Shown: piece after piece, positions 45,701-57,226 of the stretch
Layout: each line of letters begins with the position of its first letter
Numbering within the stretch: position 1 is the stretch's first letter
Source of the DNA: Beta vulgaris subsp. vulgaris
Lineage: Eukaryota > Streptophyta > Magnoliopsida > Caryophyllales > Amaranthaceae
DNA length: 64,000 nucleotides
Direction of reading: 5' to 3'
NCBI RefSeq assembly: GCF_026745355.1
Contig: NC_079206.1
Coordinates: forward strand, 9,448,031 to 9,512,030
Notes under the pieces: model-generated
Told to the model about the DNA's origin: nothing
What the model saw: only the letters and a program-made list of their open reading frames with translations
Databases searched by the model: none
Position numbers and translations under genes: made by a program

Positions 45701-46500
45701 AAACCACTCTGAATAGTTGCAGAGAGTTTGAAACATTGATCCATAGTATGACCAACTTTCTTGCAATAATCACATTTTCTGTCATATTTATCATACTTTG
45801 GCCACTTTCCATCTCTCTTAATAGCAAAAGAAGGATGAGAGTGTTGAGAACTTCCTTGAATAGAAGGTTGTTTCAAAGAAAAAAAAAATGCACTGGTTTG
45901 AGAAGAATTTTCATGTTGCACATTCAATCTAGTATGTCTTTCAACTTGAAGCAACATGTAGTAAGCTCTATTAACATTTGGAAGTGGATCCATACTCAAA
46001 ATATTAGTACTAACACCATCATAACCTCAATCTAAACCAATAAGAAGCTGAATTAGCTTTTGTTTTTTTTATCAGCAGCAAGGACTTTCTTCAGAATTCC
46101 ACATGAACATTTAGCTAATGCTCCATAATAACAATCAAGAAATCTATCTAATAACTGAATTTCATCCCAAACTTGCTTCAATCTTGAGTAATATTGAACA
46201 ATTAAATCTGATCCTTGTTCAATTGAAGATAAATGTTTATGTAATTCAAAGAGTTGTGGTGCAGTAGATTGACCATACCCCTCAATATTTCTTCATACAG
46301 TTGGTTTGTAGACTGTTGTAGAAGAAATCCTTCAGCAATTACCTTCTCCGTAGAGTTTAACAGCCATGATTGAATCATGTAATCAAATCTGAGCCATTTT
46401 TGCAACTCTTCAGAATTAGATAAAGGTCTTTTAGTAGTTCCATCAATGAAACTCAGCTTATTTTTAGCTCCAAGAGCCAAACGAATCGATTAATTCCAAG
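42770..46500 (-). pseudogene. Copia gag-pol polyprotein, multiple frame breaks
   Basis: Read on the minus strand. Gag domain (46480-46202) has ELQKWLRFDYMIQSWLLNS. A zinc knuckle, CDYCKKVGHTMDQCF, lies at about 45770-45730. The integrase tail (45084-44878) has SKMEGWKGSIYKHLLETARA and GECLLSATYLI. A Thr/Ser/Pro-rich linker with RRSTRVK lies at 44655-44300. Reverse transcriptase runs about 44170-43420 (GCKWVF, NAFLH and the catalytic VAYVDDLLVAG at about 43630). RNase H lies at 43274-42770 (YYDADWGNCLDT, SLTGYRIFLGTSLISWKTKK, SKSSTEVEYRSM, LFCDNKTAQHIA, CFHERTKHLHID). The catalytic YVDD survives, but stops and shifts separate nearly every block, so no polyprotein can be made. Confidence 0.92.
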
Positions 46501-46652
46501 TCAAAAAGTTATGTCAATTTAACTTTTATGCTCCAAGATGTTGATCAGGTAGATCTCCTGATCCTAAGAATTATTTGTCAGTATATCCAAGAACAGAAGA
46601 AGATTGAGAATTCTAATATTATATTGATAATTGCATTTTCATTAGAATTCGA

Positions 46653-47118
46653 TATAGCCGGCAAAATTGACTCATACCCGTTGACCCGACCCGGAACCCG
46701 TTTATCACCCGAAATAATTACCCGAAACCAGAAATAACCCGACTCGAATGTGACCGAACCCGAATCTACCCGACCCGGAATTGACCCGATAATGATGACT
46801 ACAACCCGACCCCGATCCGAAAAGTTGTCATATTAGTTACTTTTTAAATAAATTTACGGAAAATATTGTCATGAAATATTATATATGATTCAGCCATTGT
46901 CCATTAATTATTTAATTTACTCTCATTAGTCTTATATGTGTTTTATTTATTTGCGAGATTGAAAACCCGATCTAATCCGACCTGTTTTAACCCGACTCGA
47001 TATGACCAGAAATCTCATGGACCTGTTATTAACTTGCACACGAACGAACCCGACACGACCCAAAGAAATAGTTGATCCGATTATGACCCGACCCGTTTTG
47101 ACCTGTTTGCCACCTCTA
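46653..47118. mobile_element. hAT-like MITE rich in CCCGACCCG
   Basis: A 466-bp element flanked by a perfect 8-bp TSD GAATTCGA (46645-46652 and 47119-47126). The left end TATAGCCGGCAAA and the right end read inward TAGAGGTGGCAAA are similar. Many ACCCGACCCG and GACCCGATT blocks. Inserted in the copia leader between the PBS and gag. Confidence 0.85.
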
Positions 47119-47510
47119 GAATTCGATCTAATTTCAGCCATTTTTGCAGGTTTGATAGAAAATTGCGGAAGAAAATAAAAATTCTAATGAATTCTAGATG
47201 AAAATCTACAAGAAAAATTGATCAGAAGAAGAATCTAAACTAGATTCAATCAGAAATGATTGTAATCTTGCAAGATGATTGAAAATCTCGATGAATTTGA
47301 GCTTGCAAATACCATGTGGAAATGATGAAGATGTTGATTCAATTAATTTAGAATAAAATCGAAGAAGTGAAAATAGAAAACTTTCTCTAGAAATATTATT
47401 CTGAAATCTCTTAAATGATTATTACAGCACTAATTGATATATATATATAAGACTAAACTAAGCACACTAATTGATATATATACAAGACTAAACTAAGCGT
47501 GTTAAAGAAG

Positions 47511-47869
47511 CTCTCCTGAGTATCTATGGCTTTCTCATTACTCGGGCAAAAATAATAGCCAAAATAACCCAAATGATTAACCCAAAAACTATAATACTAG
47601 AACACCATTACTAATAATAACCCGAGATTAATTACTCGGGTAAAATTTAAGGACGAACAGATTAAAAAAGCTCTAATAACTTTATAACAACTAATGGAAC
47701 CCTTTTGGGTGCGGTGACTGATGATTAATGTTGCCATGACGTAGTTTCATCGTGCCATATAGGTTATAGAGTAATAATTCTTGTTTTTGGATTAACAATA
47801 ATGCGATTTGAGTCAATAATTATAATTCAGTTAATAATTAATGTTTTGAGAATAAATATAGTTATTGAT
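47511..47869. other. Junction segment after the truncated copia LTR
   Basis: Starts with CTCTCCTGAGTATCTATGGC (47511-47530), which also occurs at 48163-48182. No gene. ATTACTCGGG-CAAA/TAAA motifs repeat. Confidence 0.4.
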
Positions 47870-48871
47870 AGGCGTGTCGCGCCCCTAACAAAAATAAATA
47901 ACCTCCTAACTATGTAGTAGGGTAAGTCAGGGTCGATCCCACAGAGAAAAAGTTGGTCTATGATTAGCACTTAGATAATAGTAAGACTAAAGGAGATCAA
48001 TATCAAGAATAATGGAATAAACTACGCTAAATCAATATCAAAATAAAAGACTCTAGAGTTAACTATCCCCACTAGCATGAATTGATACAATAATAGTTCC
48101 TACCCCAAACTGATTAATTAAATGTTCACAAGAAAAAGTACACCCTATAAAATACCATAAACCTCTCCTGAGTATCTATGGCTTTCCTAATATGCACTCA
48201 AGCCTACTCCCATGAAATCATGCAAATTAAAGACATTAAACGCGACACTTTAACTTCCTAACAATTCATTCTACCAACTCCCGTGGAGAACTTTAAGTTA
48301 TGCCCTTAATTGAAATATTCAAATCCGTCAAAACCCAACTCCCGTTGTGATCAAGACAATGGAATCATAACAATACTAGTTATTCCTAATCTAATATTGG
48401 AATATGCACAGTCAATTAAGCAAGAACAATTAAACAATTAATTTGAGAATTTAAAAGTATAATCATGAATTAATTTACACTAGGGTTCAACTGAACCATA
48501 GATTATAAAACTATGAAAGTACAATTGAAATAAATATATAGAAGAATAATAAAACATCATAATGGAAAACAAGGAGAAGAGAAGAAGAAAAGAGATACTT
48601 GAACTAATGGAAAAAAGGTGGAGTCTTGAAGAACAACGAAGATCTACAAGTTTCTCTCTCTAAACCCTAAGTATAAACTAATAATGATGATCTATTAATA
48701 TCTAAGCTCCTGAAAATAAGGTTTAAAGTCCTATTTATAAGTTAAGAATAATATAAACCGACAAAAGTTAAGTCACGTGGAAGATACGACATTACAACAG
48801 GTTGCATGGGCAAGCAACATCTTGCACCGGCATGTAGGGCTGTGCACGGTCGGGCGAAATGTTGCCCCGTC
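47870..48871. repeat. Repeat of unknown class, possibly retrotransposon non-coding region
   Basis: Contains GGCGTGTCGCGCCCCTAAC and GGGTCGATCCCACAGAGA, motifs I associate with a common plant repeat flanking LTR elements. The sequence before 48871 (TTGCATGGGCAAGC, TGCACGGTCGGGCG) resembles the sequence resuming after the CACTA element at 52030-52095, so the CACTA probably landed in this repeat. No coding region. Confidence 0.35.
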
Positions 48872-51800
48872 CACTAGTAGAATTAATGCTATTTGCTGCG
48901 GTGATATTGCTGCGGTTTTACCTATACGCAACAATATAACACGCAAAAAGAAAAGAAAAAATAGAAATTGACAATATTGCTGCGGTTCCCGCCAAAAACC
49001 GCAGCAATATTGTGTAACGGATTAATTTTGAACAAAATGTGGGGCCCAGGCCAGCTAATATTGCTGCGGTTTCCACGTAGGACCGCAACAATATATTTAA
49101 AAAAATATTTTTTTAATATATTGCTGCGGTCCCACATGGAAACCGCAGCAATATTAGCTGGCAAAAAAAAATAACGGGCACTAGTTCTCAGTTCTCACAT
49201 ACTCTCTCTCACATATTTCATTATACATTCTCTTAGTCTCTCTCTCTCTTCTCACATACTCTCATACTCTCTCACACTTTCCGGCGACTTGGGGTCTCCA
49301 CTTCTCCCCCGGCGAGTTTATCTCCGGCGAGTTTATCTCCGGCGACTTGGGTTTCTCCACCGGCGAGTTTATTTCGACCGCTTCTCCATGCCGTTTCGCG
49401 CAGACCACCGTTTCTCCTCAATTCGCTTCTCCATCGAAGCTTCTTCTCCCACCTCGTTTCTCCTCGCTTCTCCACCTGCGCCACTTCTTCGGCGGCGATT
49501 CTCGTACCACCTCCGGCTCTTCTCCTCCCACCGGCGAGGTTTTTATCATATTAGGTTAGTTTTTTTTAAATTTTTCTTAATTAGTGTTTTAATTTAGAAT
49601 TTGGCTTAAATTATAGTTTAAAATGATTACTATAAAGTGTATATATGCTTAGTTATAAGATTTGAGTATTAAAAACTGATTTTGTGATAATTTTGCTTTA
49701 GTTTTTGTATGCCCTAATATGTTATACGGGATTGTTTATGCGTAAGTTATTGTGATGTTTTTGCAATTCTTTGTTTAAAGTGATATGCATGCAATGCCTT
49801 TATATTGATAGACTCACCAATGGGAGGGGAAGGGAAATCTAAGGAATGGTTTGGTACTTGTTGTTTGATGATAACTTGAAATCGCTTGAAAGCGATTATT
49901 GTTTGGTGAATACTTGGAATCGCTTGAATGCGATTGTTTTTATGCACATCATATTGCCTAGATACCCGTTCAAGACTTACTCATTAGGAGTAAGTCTTGA
50001 ATAGTCCCCGTTTTGGGACTGTTCTTAAACGTCACATCTCACTTAGGTGGTGAATGTGTGTTGATTCTTTGATACTAAGTGAAATACGGTTAGTCATTTC
50101 CCTAATTTGTTCTCCGGGTACATATAAGATAAACAATTATCTTTATCGTGTACTTGGAGAACTAAAGGGAAATGCTGCCGAATTTCACTTAGAATCAAAG
50201 ATGATACATGCATTCACTAGTGGGATTGGACGTTGGGTTAGGTTGGAGTGATAAGGACCCAATGGAAGCATGCATTGAATATTAGTTTGTTGTATGTGTT
50301 GGAGTTATGTGAATTTTAAATTGATAATAATTTGTATGTATGTGTTGGGGTTTTTAGAAATGGATCGAAGTTGGATGTATGGAAAGCGGAATACGTTGGA
50401 GTTCGTAGAAGGTGTGAATGATTTTGTAAACGTGCTGTAGAACATCAACAACTTACTTGCGAGGCTGAGATTTATTGTCCATGTGTTGATTGCTACAATG
50501 TGAATATGATTTCTGATATTAGGACCATAAGGGATCATCTTATCCGTCGTGGATTTAGGGCTGAGTATTATATTTGGTTATGGCATGGTGAGCAGGGAAA
50601 ATATACTCAGGATAGGGTTAATGTTGATGTTGGCACTAGTAATTCATTAGAGATTGATATGTCGAATGTCGGGGTTGAGAATGAATTTTGATAGAAGATC
50701 ATGTTAGGATTGAAGGTGATGATGTAGTAGGTGATGAAAATGACAAGGAGATAATAGTGACACGAGGATGAAGATTTGGTGATCGAATAGGTGAGATGTT
50801 GGAAGGGGCTCGTGACCATTTTAATGAGCGGCCACAAGTGTTTGACAGTTTGTCTGAAGCTGCTGGAAACCCCTTTATCCAGGGTGTACAAAATACACTC
50901 AATTGAGTGGGGTTTTAACTCTTTTCAACATAAAAGCGAAACATAATTTGACTGATGATGTAGGCTTCACAGAAATCTTAGAAGCTTTACATGATATGTT
51001 TTCTGAGGGTAATTTGTTACCAAAATCTACCTACTATGCCAAAAAATTAATGTGTCCTTTGGGTTTGGAATATGAGCGCATCGATGCATGTCCGAAGGAT
51101 TGCATGTTGTATCGAAATGAGTATGCGGACCTTTATGAATGCCCGAGGTGTGGTAAGCCCTGCTACAAATTGCCGGATGGGGTTGTGCCCGGACCGGGCA
51201 ATACTGGTCCTTCTGCGAAAGTGTTGTGGTATCTTCCAGTTGTGCCAAGGTTTAGGAGGCTCTTTTCTATAAAAGAAGATGCACAAAACCTAAGATGGCA
51301 TGCTGATCGAGAAAGAAAGAGGGATGCTTAGGCATCCAGCAGATTCTCCTCAATGGAAAGCTATCGATTCCAGATATAGAGACTTTGGTCAGGAAGCTAG
51401 GAACTTGAGACTTGCATTGTGTACGGATGGAATGAACCTTACGGTACTTTGAGTAGTCAACATAGTACTTGGTCTGTTCTTTTAGTGATATACAATCTTC
51501 CTCCATGGTTGTGCATGAAGCGGAAGTATATTATGTTGTCTCTTTTAATTTCTGGCCTAAGCAGCGGGAAATGATATAGACATATATCTTGCACCTCTCA
51601 TCGAAGATCTCAAAAAGATGTGGGACGAAGGTGTTACGATGTTTGATGCGTATTCTAATGAAGATTTCAGGCTTCGGGCTATGCTATTCTGTACTATAAA
51701 TGATTATCCTGCTTATGGGAATTTATCGGGGTATAAGATCAAAGGGAAAAAGGCATGTCCCATATGTGAGAATGGTATGGAGGCTACACATTTGCCACAT

Positions 51801-52028
51801 TGTGGGAAACATGTCTATATCATTAATAGGCAATTCCTACATAGTTCTCATCCATATCGAAAGAAAAAAGCACCATTTCACGGGTTTGTTGAAAATGCTC
51901 CAGCTCCTAGACCGTTAACTGGAAAAGAAGTTTATAATCGTGTTAAGGGGATGGGAACAGTATTTGGTAAGGGGGTTAAACCTTCGGAAGACGATGGTGT
52001 CATTTGGAAAAACATTTGTGGATTTTGA
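48872..52028 (+). mobile_element. CACTA (En/Spm) element, 3' truncated
   Basis: Begins CACTAGTAGAATTAATGC. The first ~300 bp hold direct and inverted ATATTGCTGCGGTT repeats, including perfect AACCGCAGCAATATT palindromes around 49000. Next comes a gene-like leader (49190-49560) with three repeats of CGGCGAGTTTATCTC, non-coding sequence, and then the TNP2-type transposase. No CTAGTG end was found to the right, so the element ends in the transposase at about 52028. Confidence 0.85.
50360..52028 (+). pseudogene. CACTA TNP2-type transposase, broken and truncated
   Basis: TNP2 proteins mobilise En/Spm elements. The ATG at 50360 gives MDRSWMYGKRNTLEFVEGVN, the transposase-associated domain. A shift near 50430 leads into AVEHQQLTCEAEIYCPCVDC and IRDHLIRRGF (50500-50570). 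After a further break, FGDRIGEMLEGARDHFNERP (about 50780) precedes the TNP2 core: PLGLEYERIDACPKDCMLYR, YECPRCGKPCYKLP and SAKVLWYLPVVPRFRRLF (50930-51330). Another break follows, then HPADSPQWKAID, LCTDGMN, YLAPLIEDLKKMWDEGVTMF (about 51580-51640), RAMLFCTINDYPAYGNLSGY and KACPICE (to 51775), ending at WKNICGF (52028). The catalytic C-terminal half is absent. At least four frame breaks. Confidence 0.92.
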
Positions 52029-52655
52029 TTGCAGGTTGCACGGTCAAGCATAAGTACGCACGGACGTGCGGGCGAGGCAACGACTTCAGCTCAACTTTGA
52101 ACAACTATAACTTTTGATCCAGAGCTTTGTTTTGCACATTTAATATATCGTTGGAAAGCTCTTGAAGTATAAATTCCAACCCATTAGATTTACCTCATTA
52201 CCATTCTTGTATTAAAAGTTATGGGTAAAATGGTGCAGATGTGTCATATTTCGCACAAGTACACAAAGTAGTGTGTATCTTCTTCACTTCTAATCCGTTT
52301 TGGGCACATGATATATCGTGTTGAAGGTAATCTATGTGTCTTAATCTTCATGTCCTTAAATGTAAGTCCAAATTACCTAAGATTACATCAAAATACCAAA
52401 CAAACCGTGAACGCATAGTAACTTATGAAAAGGGACCTAAATATGCATAAATGCAATGTAAATGTTCCAATGGTACATGAAAATGCACCCTTATATGCAA
52501 ATAAATGATGCTAGAATATGCAATTATCAATTAGAGAGTAGTTAGTAGTTATGGTTGTGTTTATATTTATGATTTTTGCTTAATGGTTTTGGTTTTTGAG
52601 TTAGAAGTTATAGTTTTCTAGTTTTTTATTTTATTTTTGGAGGTTATATGGGAGT
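52029..52655. other. Sequence right of the truncated CACTA, no gene
   Basis: Starts with a GC-rich GGTTGCACGGTCAAGC block related to 48783-48860, then AT-rich sequence with TTTGCACATTTAATATATCG. Nothing else seen. Confidence 0.35.
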
Positions 52656-52659
52656 TCAC

Positions 52660-52979
52660 TCATGGTACACCCGAGTGTACCAGGACCATGGTACACCCAG
52701 GGGTATTTTTGTAATAAATTAGAACTTTAGGTGCTCATTTGACACCAAATTTACTCATATGGGCATTTTGCTCATTTACTCATTTGCTCATTTTGCTCAT
52801 GTTGTAATAAAAGTGTTTGCTCATTTTCTTAAATGAGTAGAAATGTTTGCTCATTTGCTCATTTGTTCATTTTGCTCATTTGCTCATTTTCTTAAATGAG
52901 TAGAAATATTTGCTCATTTGTTCATTTTGCTCATTTGGAGAAAATAGTCTTGGGTGTACCATGAGCATGATACACCTAG
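52660..52979. repeat. MITE-like repeat A1 (GGTACACCC ends, TTTGCTCATT core)
   Basis: Left CATGGTACACCCGAGTGTACC and right GGGTGTACCATGAGCATG bracket many TTTGCTCATT units. It is a near-identical sibling of 53106-53403. No TSD established. Confidence 0.65.
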
Positions 52980-53105
52980 TGATATGGATGTAACTAGTTG
53001 TGTTTAGCCTCCTTGTGAAGAAGAGTCCAACCTAGTTGGTTTGTTCTGATCTTGGAGGTTGTAGTGTGTATTTGCATTGTTGAGCTTATATATTTGAGTT
53101 CACTC

Positions 53106-53403
53106 ATGGTACACCCGGGTGTACCATGAGCATGGTACACCCAGGGGTATTTTTGTAATAAATTAGAATTTTAGGTGCTCATTTAACACCAAATTTGCTC
53201 ATATGCACATTTTGCTCATTTACTCATCTGCTCATTTTGCTCATTTTGTTCATTTTGTAATAAAAGTGTTTGCTCATTTTCTTAAATGAATAGAAATGTT
53301 TGCTCATTTGCTCATTTGTCCATTTTGCTTATTTGCTCATTCGCTCATTTTGCTCATTTGGAGAAAATAGTCTTGGGTGTACCATGAGCATGGTACACCC
53401 AGG
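53106..53403. repeat. MITE-like repeat A2
   Basis: Same ends and core order as 52660-52979 (GTATTTTTGTAATAAATTAGAA, TTTTAGGTGCTCATTT, GGAGAAAATAGTCTTGGGTG). Both copies follow the word GAGTTCACTCATGGTACACC, so the repeated unit may start slightly before the palindromic end. Confidence 0.65.
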
Positions 53404-53637
53404 TATACTATAAATATTCTCTTATATATTTCTCTTCTTACTGGTTCCAAAAAAAAAAAAGTTAGAATTAAGCTCTCTTCGAGGAATTGGTATACTCCAT
53501 TGCAAATTTGTTCCAATATGTCATTTGTTCCAATTTGGAGAAAATTTCTTACTTTAGTTACGACCCCAAATTCAAAATCCTGTATCCTTCTTATCGGTAG
53601 CCCAACCAAGATTTGGGAGATTAGAATATAGAGTTTG

Positions 53638-53784
53638 TCTTGTAAGAGACCGCTTATTTATAAATTTAAATTAGGCAATGGTAAGCTCAATATTTAAATA
53701 GAATTAGCCCAATAATGACTAGGTTAATTTCTTTCGATGACTAGTTTAATCCATTTAGTGACTATATCTACTTTTATATTAAAA
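53638..53784 (+). repeat. Dispersed GTCTTGTAA repeat, copy 3
   Basis: GTCTTGTAAGAGACCGCTTA through TTTATATTAAAA, colinear with 18138-18289. It is cut at exactly the same base by a Helitron end. Confidence 0.7.
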
Positions 53785-53815
53785 CTAGTTTTCCACCCGT
53801 GCAAAAATGCACGGG
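53785..53815 (-). mobile_element. Helitron 3' terminus, reverse orientation
   Basis: After a host A (53784), CTAG is followed by a 7-base spacer and a perfect 8-bp stem CCCGTGCA-AAAA-TGCACGGG (53796-53815). On the minus strand this is hairpin, spacer, CTAG then T: a canonical Helitron end. The body would extend to the right. The 5' end is not certain; TATATATATATATAGA followed by T at about 61162-61178 is one candidate. Confidence 0.75.
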
Positions 53816-54074
53816 AAGAATATTTTTTGATTTAATTTTTTATATCAAATAAGAATGTGTATATATTATATTATACATGGTAAAACACTGCAATTTTACA
53901 TGTAGCATTTATTGAAGAGGAAACACGAAAAAACCCTTTTATCTCAACGAAGTGAATGCACATCACAAATGAATTATTAAATGACAATAATAATAAGAGT
54001 ATTTTAAAAACATTTTGAACCACGTCTTTGTACTATACATTTTGGTAACATTTGAGTTTTCACGTTCTTTATCA

Positions 54075-55598
54075 GCTATTAATGTTTTTCAAACCCTTTT
54101 TGCTAATAACTCTTGATATAACAATATATATTTAAAATTATATAATACGTCCCTTGAAATCATGGTATATCTATATTTATATAAATATGTAATGAAATAG
54201 TATAAACATAAAAGTAGAGCAGGCAGCCAGCAAGTTGGGCTGGCAATCAGTTCAAGTTTGGTTGGATTTGCTTTCGGGTTTACTACACATTTAATAAACA
54301 GGTTGAAATACTCAACCCTGACCCGACCTATTTGATAAGCGAATTACCCGTTGAACCCATTTAATCATAATTAGTACTCCCTCTGTTTTTTATTGTTCTC
54401 ACTTAGAATCTTGGCACTATTCATACTTAGAGAGAATCTTCTCAATGTTTTTCAATTTATAAGAAAAAATATAGTCATGTGTGATCTTGTTTGATTCGTC
54501 TCAATTAGTACAGTATTAATATTCAATCGTTATAATTTTTACTAATATATAATGAAAGATATTTAAGTTCAAAAATGTGCATTGGGAGATGTGCACAGGA
54601 AAGTGAGAAAGATAAAAAAAACAGAGGGAGTATTATACAAAAAATTAATTATTTTCTTAAAAGTATATATATGAGAGAGTTCACTGTTGAAAGTATGCAT
54701 GTTTAATATTTCTTATAATAATTGTGACCAATTTTAGCAATATTTACTTTTTTAACCAAATTTTAGATTAATCAATATATTTTTCGAGAATTTTCTAATA
54801 TATGTAAGTTAATAAAGTCAAAGCATGTCAATTTCGAGTCGAAAATGTCAACCTCAACCTACCTGTTTAATCAATGGGTTAGAAAATCGGTCAAAGTTCC
54901 AACCCTAACCTGCTTATTTTGGGTTAGTTTCGGGTCGTATTTCGTATTGAGTTAGCTTTTGCAAACCCTACATAAAGTAGTGACATTATAATTTACATTG
55001 TATAGTAAATGTAAATTAAAAAAAAAATTAAAGAGAAAATATATTTTTCAATTTAGTGTATTAAAAAAATAACATATAACTCATCTTATCAAATAGACAA
55101 TAAATTTCATGTATATCGTAATATATAAATTTATATATATTGTAATGTATAAATTTTTCTTCTAATATATACCTAAGAAATGAATATAGAAATATCAGTT
55201 ATTAATGTTCATCAAACCCTTTTTGCTAATAACTCTTGATATGACAATATAATTTAAAATTATATAATACGTCCCTTGAAATCATGGTATATATATTTAT
55301 ATAAATATGTAATGAAATAGTATAAACATAAAAGTAGAGTAGGCAACCAAGTTGGGCTGGCAATCAGTTCAGGTTTGGTTGGATTTGCATTCGGATTTAC
55401 TAAACATTTAATAAACAGGTTGAAATACTCAACCCTGACCCGACCTATTTGATAAACGAATTACCCGTTTAACCCATTTAATCATAATCATTATTATACA
55501 AAAAATTTCATGTTATTGTAATATATAAATGAAATATATATTGTAATGTATAAATTTTTCTTCTAATATATACCTAAGAAATGAATATAGAAATATCC
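54075..55598. repeat. Imperfect tandem duplication (units from ~54075 and ~55197)
   Basis: Unit 2 (55197-55598) repeats unit 1 from CAAACCCTTTTTGCTAATAA through ATAATACGTCCCTTGAAATC, TTGGGCTGGCAATCAGTTCA, CCTGACCCGACCTATTTGAT and the closing CTAAGAAATGAATATAGAAA. Unit 2 lacks the Stowaway MITE and about 450 bp further right. No coding sequence. Confidence 0.85.
54377..54630. mobile_element. Stowaway-type MITE with a visible empty site
   Basis: CTCCCTCTGTTTTT ... AAAACAGAGGGAG, with TA at 54375-54376 and 54631-54632. The duplicate at about 55490 reads straight across with a single TA (ATTATTATACAAAAAATT), i.e. the unoccupied target. Same family as 63632-63889. Confidence 0.9.
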
Positions 55599-56408
55599 TA
55601 CACGATATTATGATCTTGTAATGAGAATTGTATAAATTAAAATGGGTTTAACCTTAAACAAAATAACTAAATGGGCTTGTTATCTAAAATGATATAATAT
55701 TGTATTAAGAATAGTCTAAAATTGGCTTACAACCCGTGCGATCACTATACTGAAATATAAATTATCTATAATAATCAGTATTATTATTATTATCCAATAA
55801 ATGATTAAATGGTACTAAGTTAATAGCACATACATTGCTTAGGTTAATTTATTAATTTGAGTAACATTTAGTGTCAAACTTGTTCAAACTCGCTTTAAGC
55901 TCACATAAATTTTCTTACAATGAATCTAATTGTTTATATCAATATTGTTACATATTAAAAAAATATCTATTCCCCCTAGATAGCATGGTTTTCATTTGCG
56001 GGTCAGCAAAATATATCCTGATAATTAATATTAATAACATATATCTAAGAAAAAATATGAAAACCCAAAATATTTCAATTTAAAAATGAATATTTTGTGA
56101 TATTTACATTAGAATCATGAAGTGATCTACACAACTAAATATTGAAATAATTTAAGAAAGATATAAATGAGAAATAAAATTAGATGGTTTTTAAAATTTG
56201 TTACTATTGACTTGCGAAATAATTTACATCTTGACTATTTGAGAAATAACTTATATTAAGATTATCTGGACCCGTGCATAATGCACATGGATTTTTTTTA
56301 GTTCTCAAATAGTTTTTCTTAATTCCAAAATTATTGGAATGACTACATTTAAAATTGAAAGATTAATTATAAATTGTAAATTTATATTTCATGATATAAT
56401 CTTTTCAT
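55599..56408. other. AT-rich, decayed Helitron-like hairpins
   Basis: CAACCCGTGCGATCAC (about 55731) and ACCCGTGCATAATGCACATG (about 56271-56290) look like decayed reverse Helitron ends lacking CTAG. The open frame 55871-56083 is unrecognised. Confidence 0.3.
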
Positions 56409-56921
56409 TAGGGCTGTCAAAATTAAAGCTGATCCAATATGATAACCCGTCTCGAATCTAACCTGAAAATTTCGGATTGGGTTAAAATTTTCAACCTGAA
56501 AAAAAAGATGGGTCAGCCCAACCCGACCAGAAAAAATAATGGGTTAGGTTCAGGTTGAATTTTTGAACCTCAAAACAATCGAATAATCTGACTTTGAAGT
56601 GGGGTCAAATTCAAGGCAGGCCAACCTATGTTTATCTAACTTGTATTAGATCAAACTCGTTTCTTGAATATTCTAAATTTGATTAAGTTGGTATTTGAAT
56701 TCAAGACTCACTCAATATGTTTAATTATTGCAATGATTAAATTTAAAATCAAGTTATTTTGGGTTGGTTTCGGGTCAACCTGAAATCGAAAAGGTCGGGT
56801 TCAAATTCTAATTTTCGACCTGAAATCATAATCAAGTCAAGTTTGGATTAGGGGTTAGTGACCCGAAATAGAAATCAGGTGAACTTGAAATTAATCCAAC
56901 TCGAACTTATTGCTACCCCTA
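56409..56921. mobile_element. hAT-like MITE with GGTTCAGGTT/ACCCGA content
   Basis: TAGGGCTGTCAAAATTAAAG at the left and TAGGGGTAGCAATAAG reading in from the right are typical plant hAT-MITE ends. The body is built of AACCTGAAA, GGGTTA and CCCGACC motifs. A matching 8-bp TSD was not found. Confidence 0.55.
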
Positions 56922-57226
56922 CATTATTAATATAGACAAATGACACGTAAAGATAATTATTGTATACTACAATAATATCTAATAATAATGTACTCTACTG
57001 GAGTAATAATTAAGCAATATAAAAAGTTGTGAAAATTATCAATCCCGCAACTCCAAAATAAATTGTCTACATTATAAATCAAAATCTACGACTACGGGTA
57101 AGTTACATAAATGGTAATGTAAAATGGTAAGTTATATCAATATTAACATTGTTTATTATTAGTTAGCAACTGTGCCAGAATTATACACGAACTAATATGA
57201 TTGTAAAGTACTTCCATTTGCTGAGT

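Larger units (their letters stand above)
42361..47512 (-). mobile_element. Ty1/copia retrotransposon, degenerate, 5' LTR truncated
   Basis: 3' LTR is 42361-42638 (278 bp; on the minus strand TGTAGATCAGG ... ATCATTTCAACA), preceded by the polypurine tract AGCTTGAGGAGGGGT (42653-42639). The 5' LTR begins at 47315 on the plus strand and matches to about 47512, lacking its outer part. Next to it on the minus strand is TGGTATTTGCAAGC (47314-47301), a decayed initiator-tRNA-Met primer-binding site. Gene order gag, integrase, RT, RNase H is that of copia. A hAT MITE (46653-47118) interrupts the leader. The LTRs differ at many positions, so the insertion is old. Confidence 0.9.

Noticed and set aside
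49289..49597. 102-codon Arg/Ser/Phe-rich frame as a gene
   Set aside because: It is the repeat-rich leader of the CACTA element, between its subterminal repeats and the transposase.
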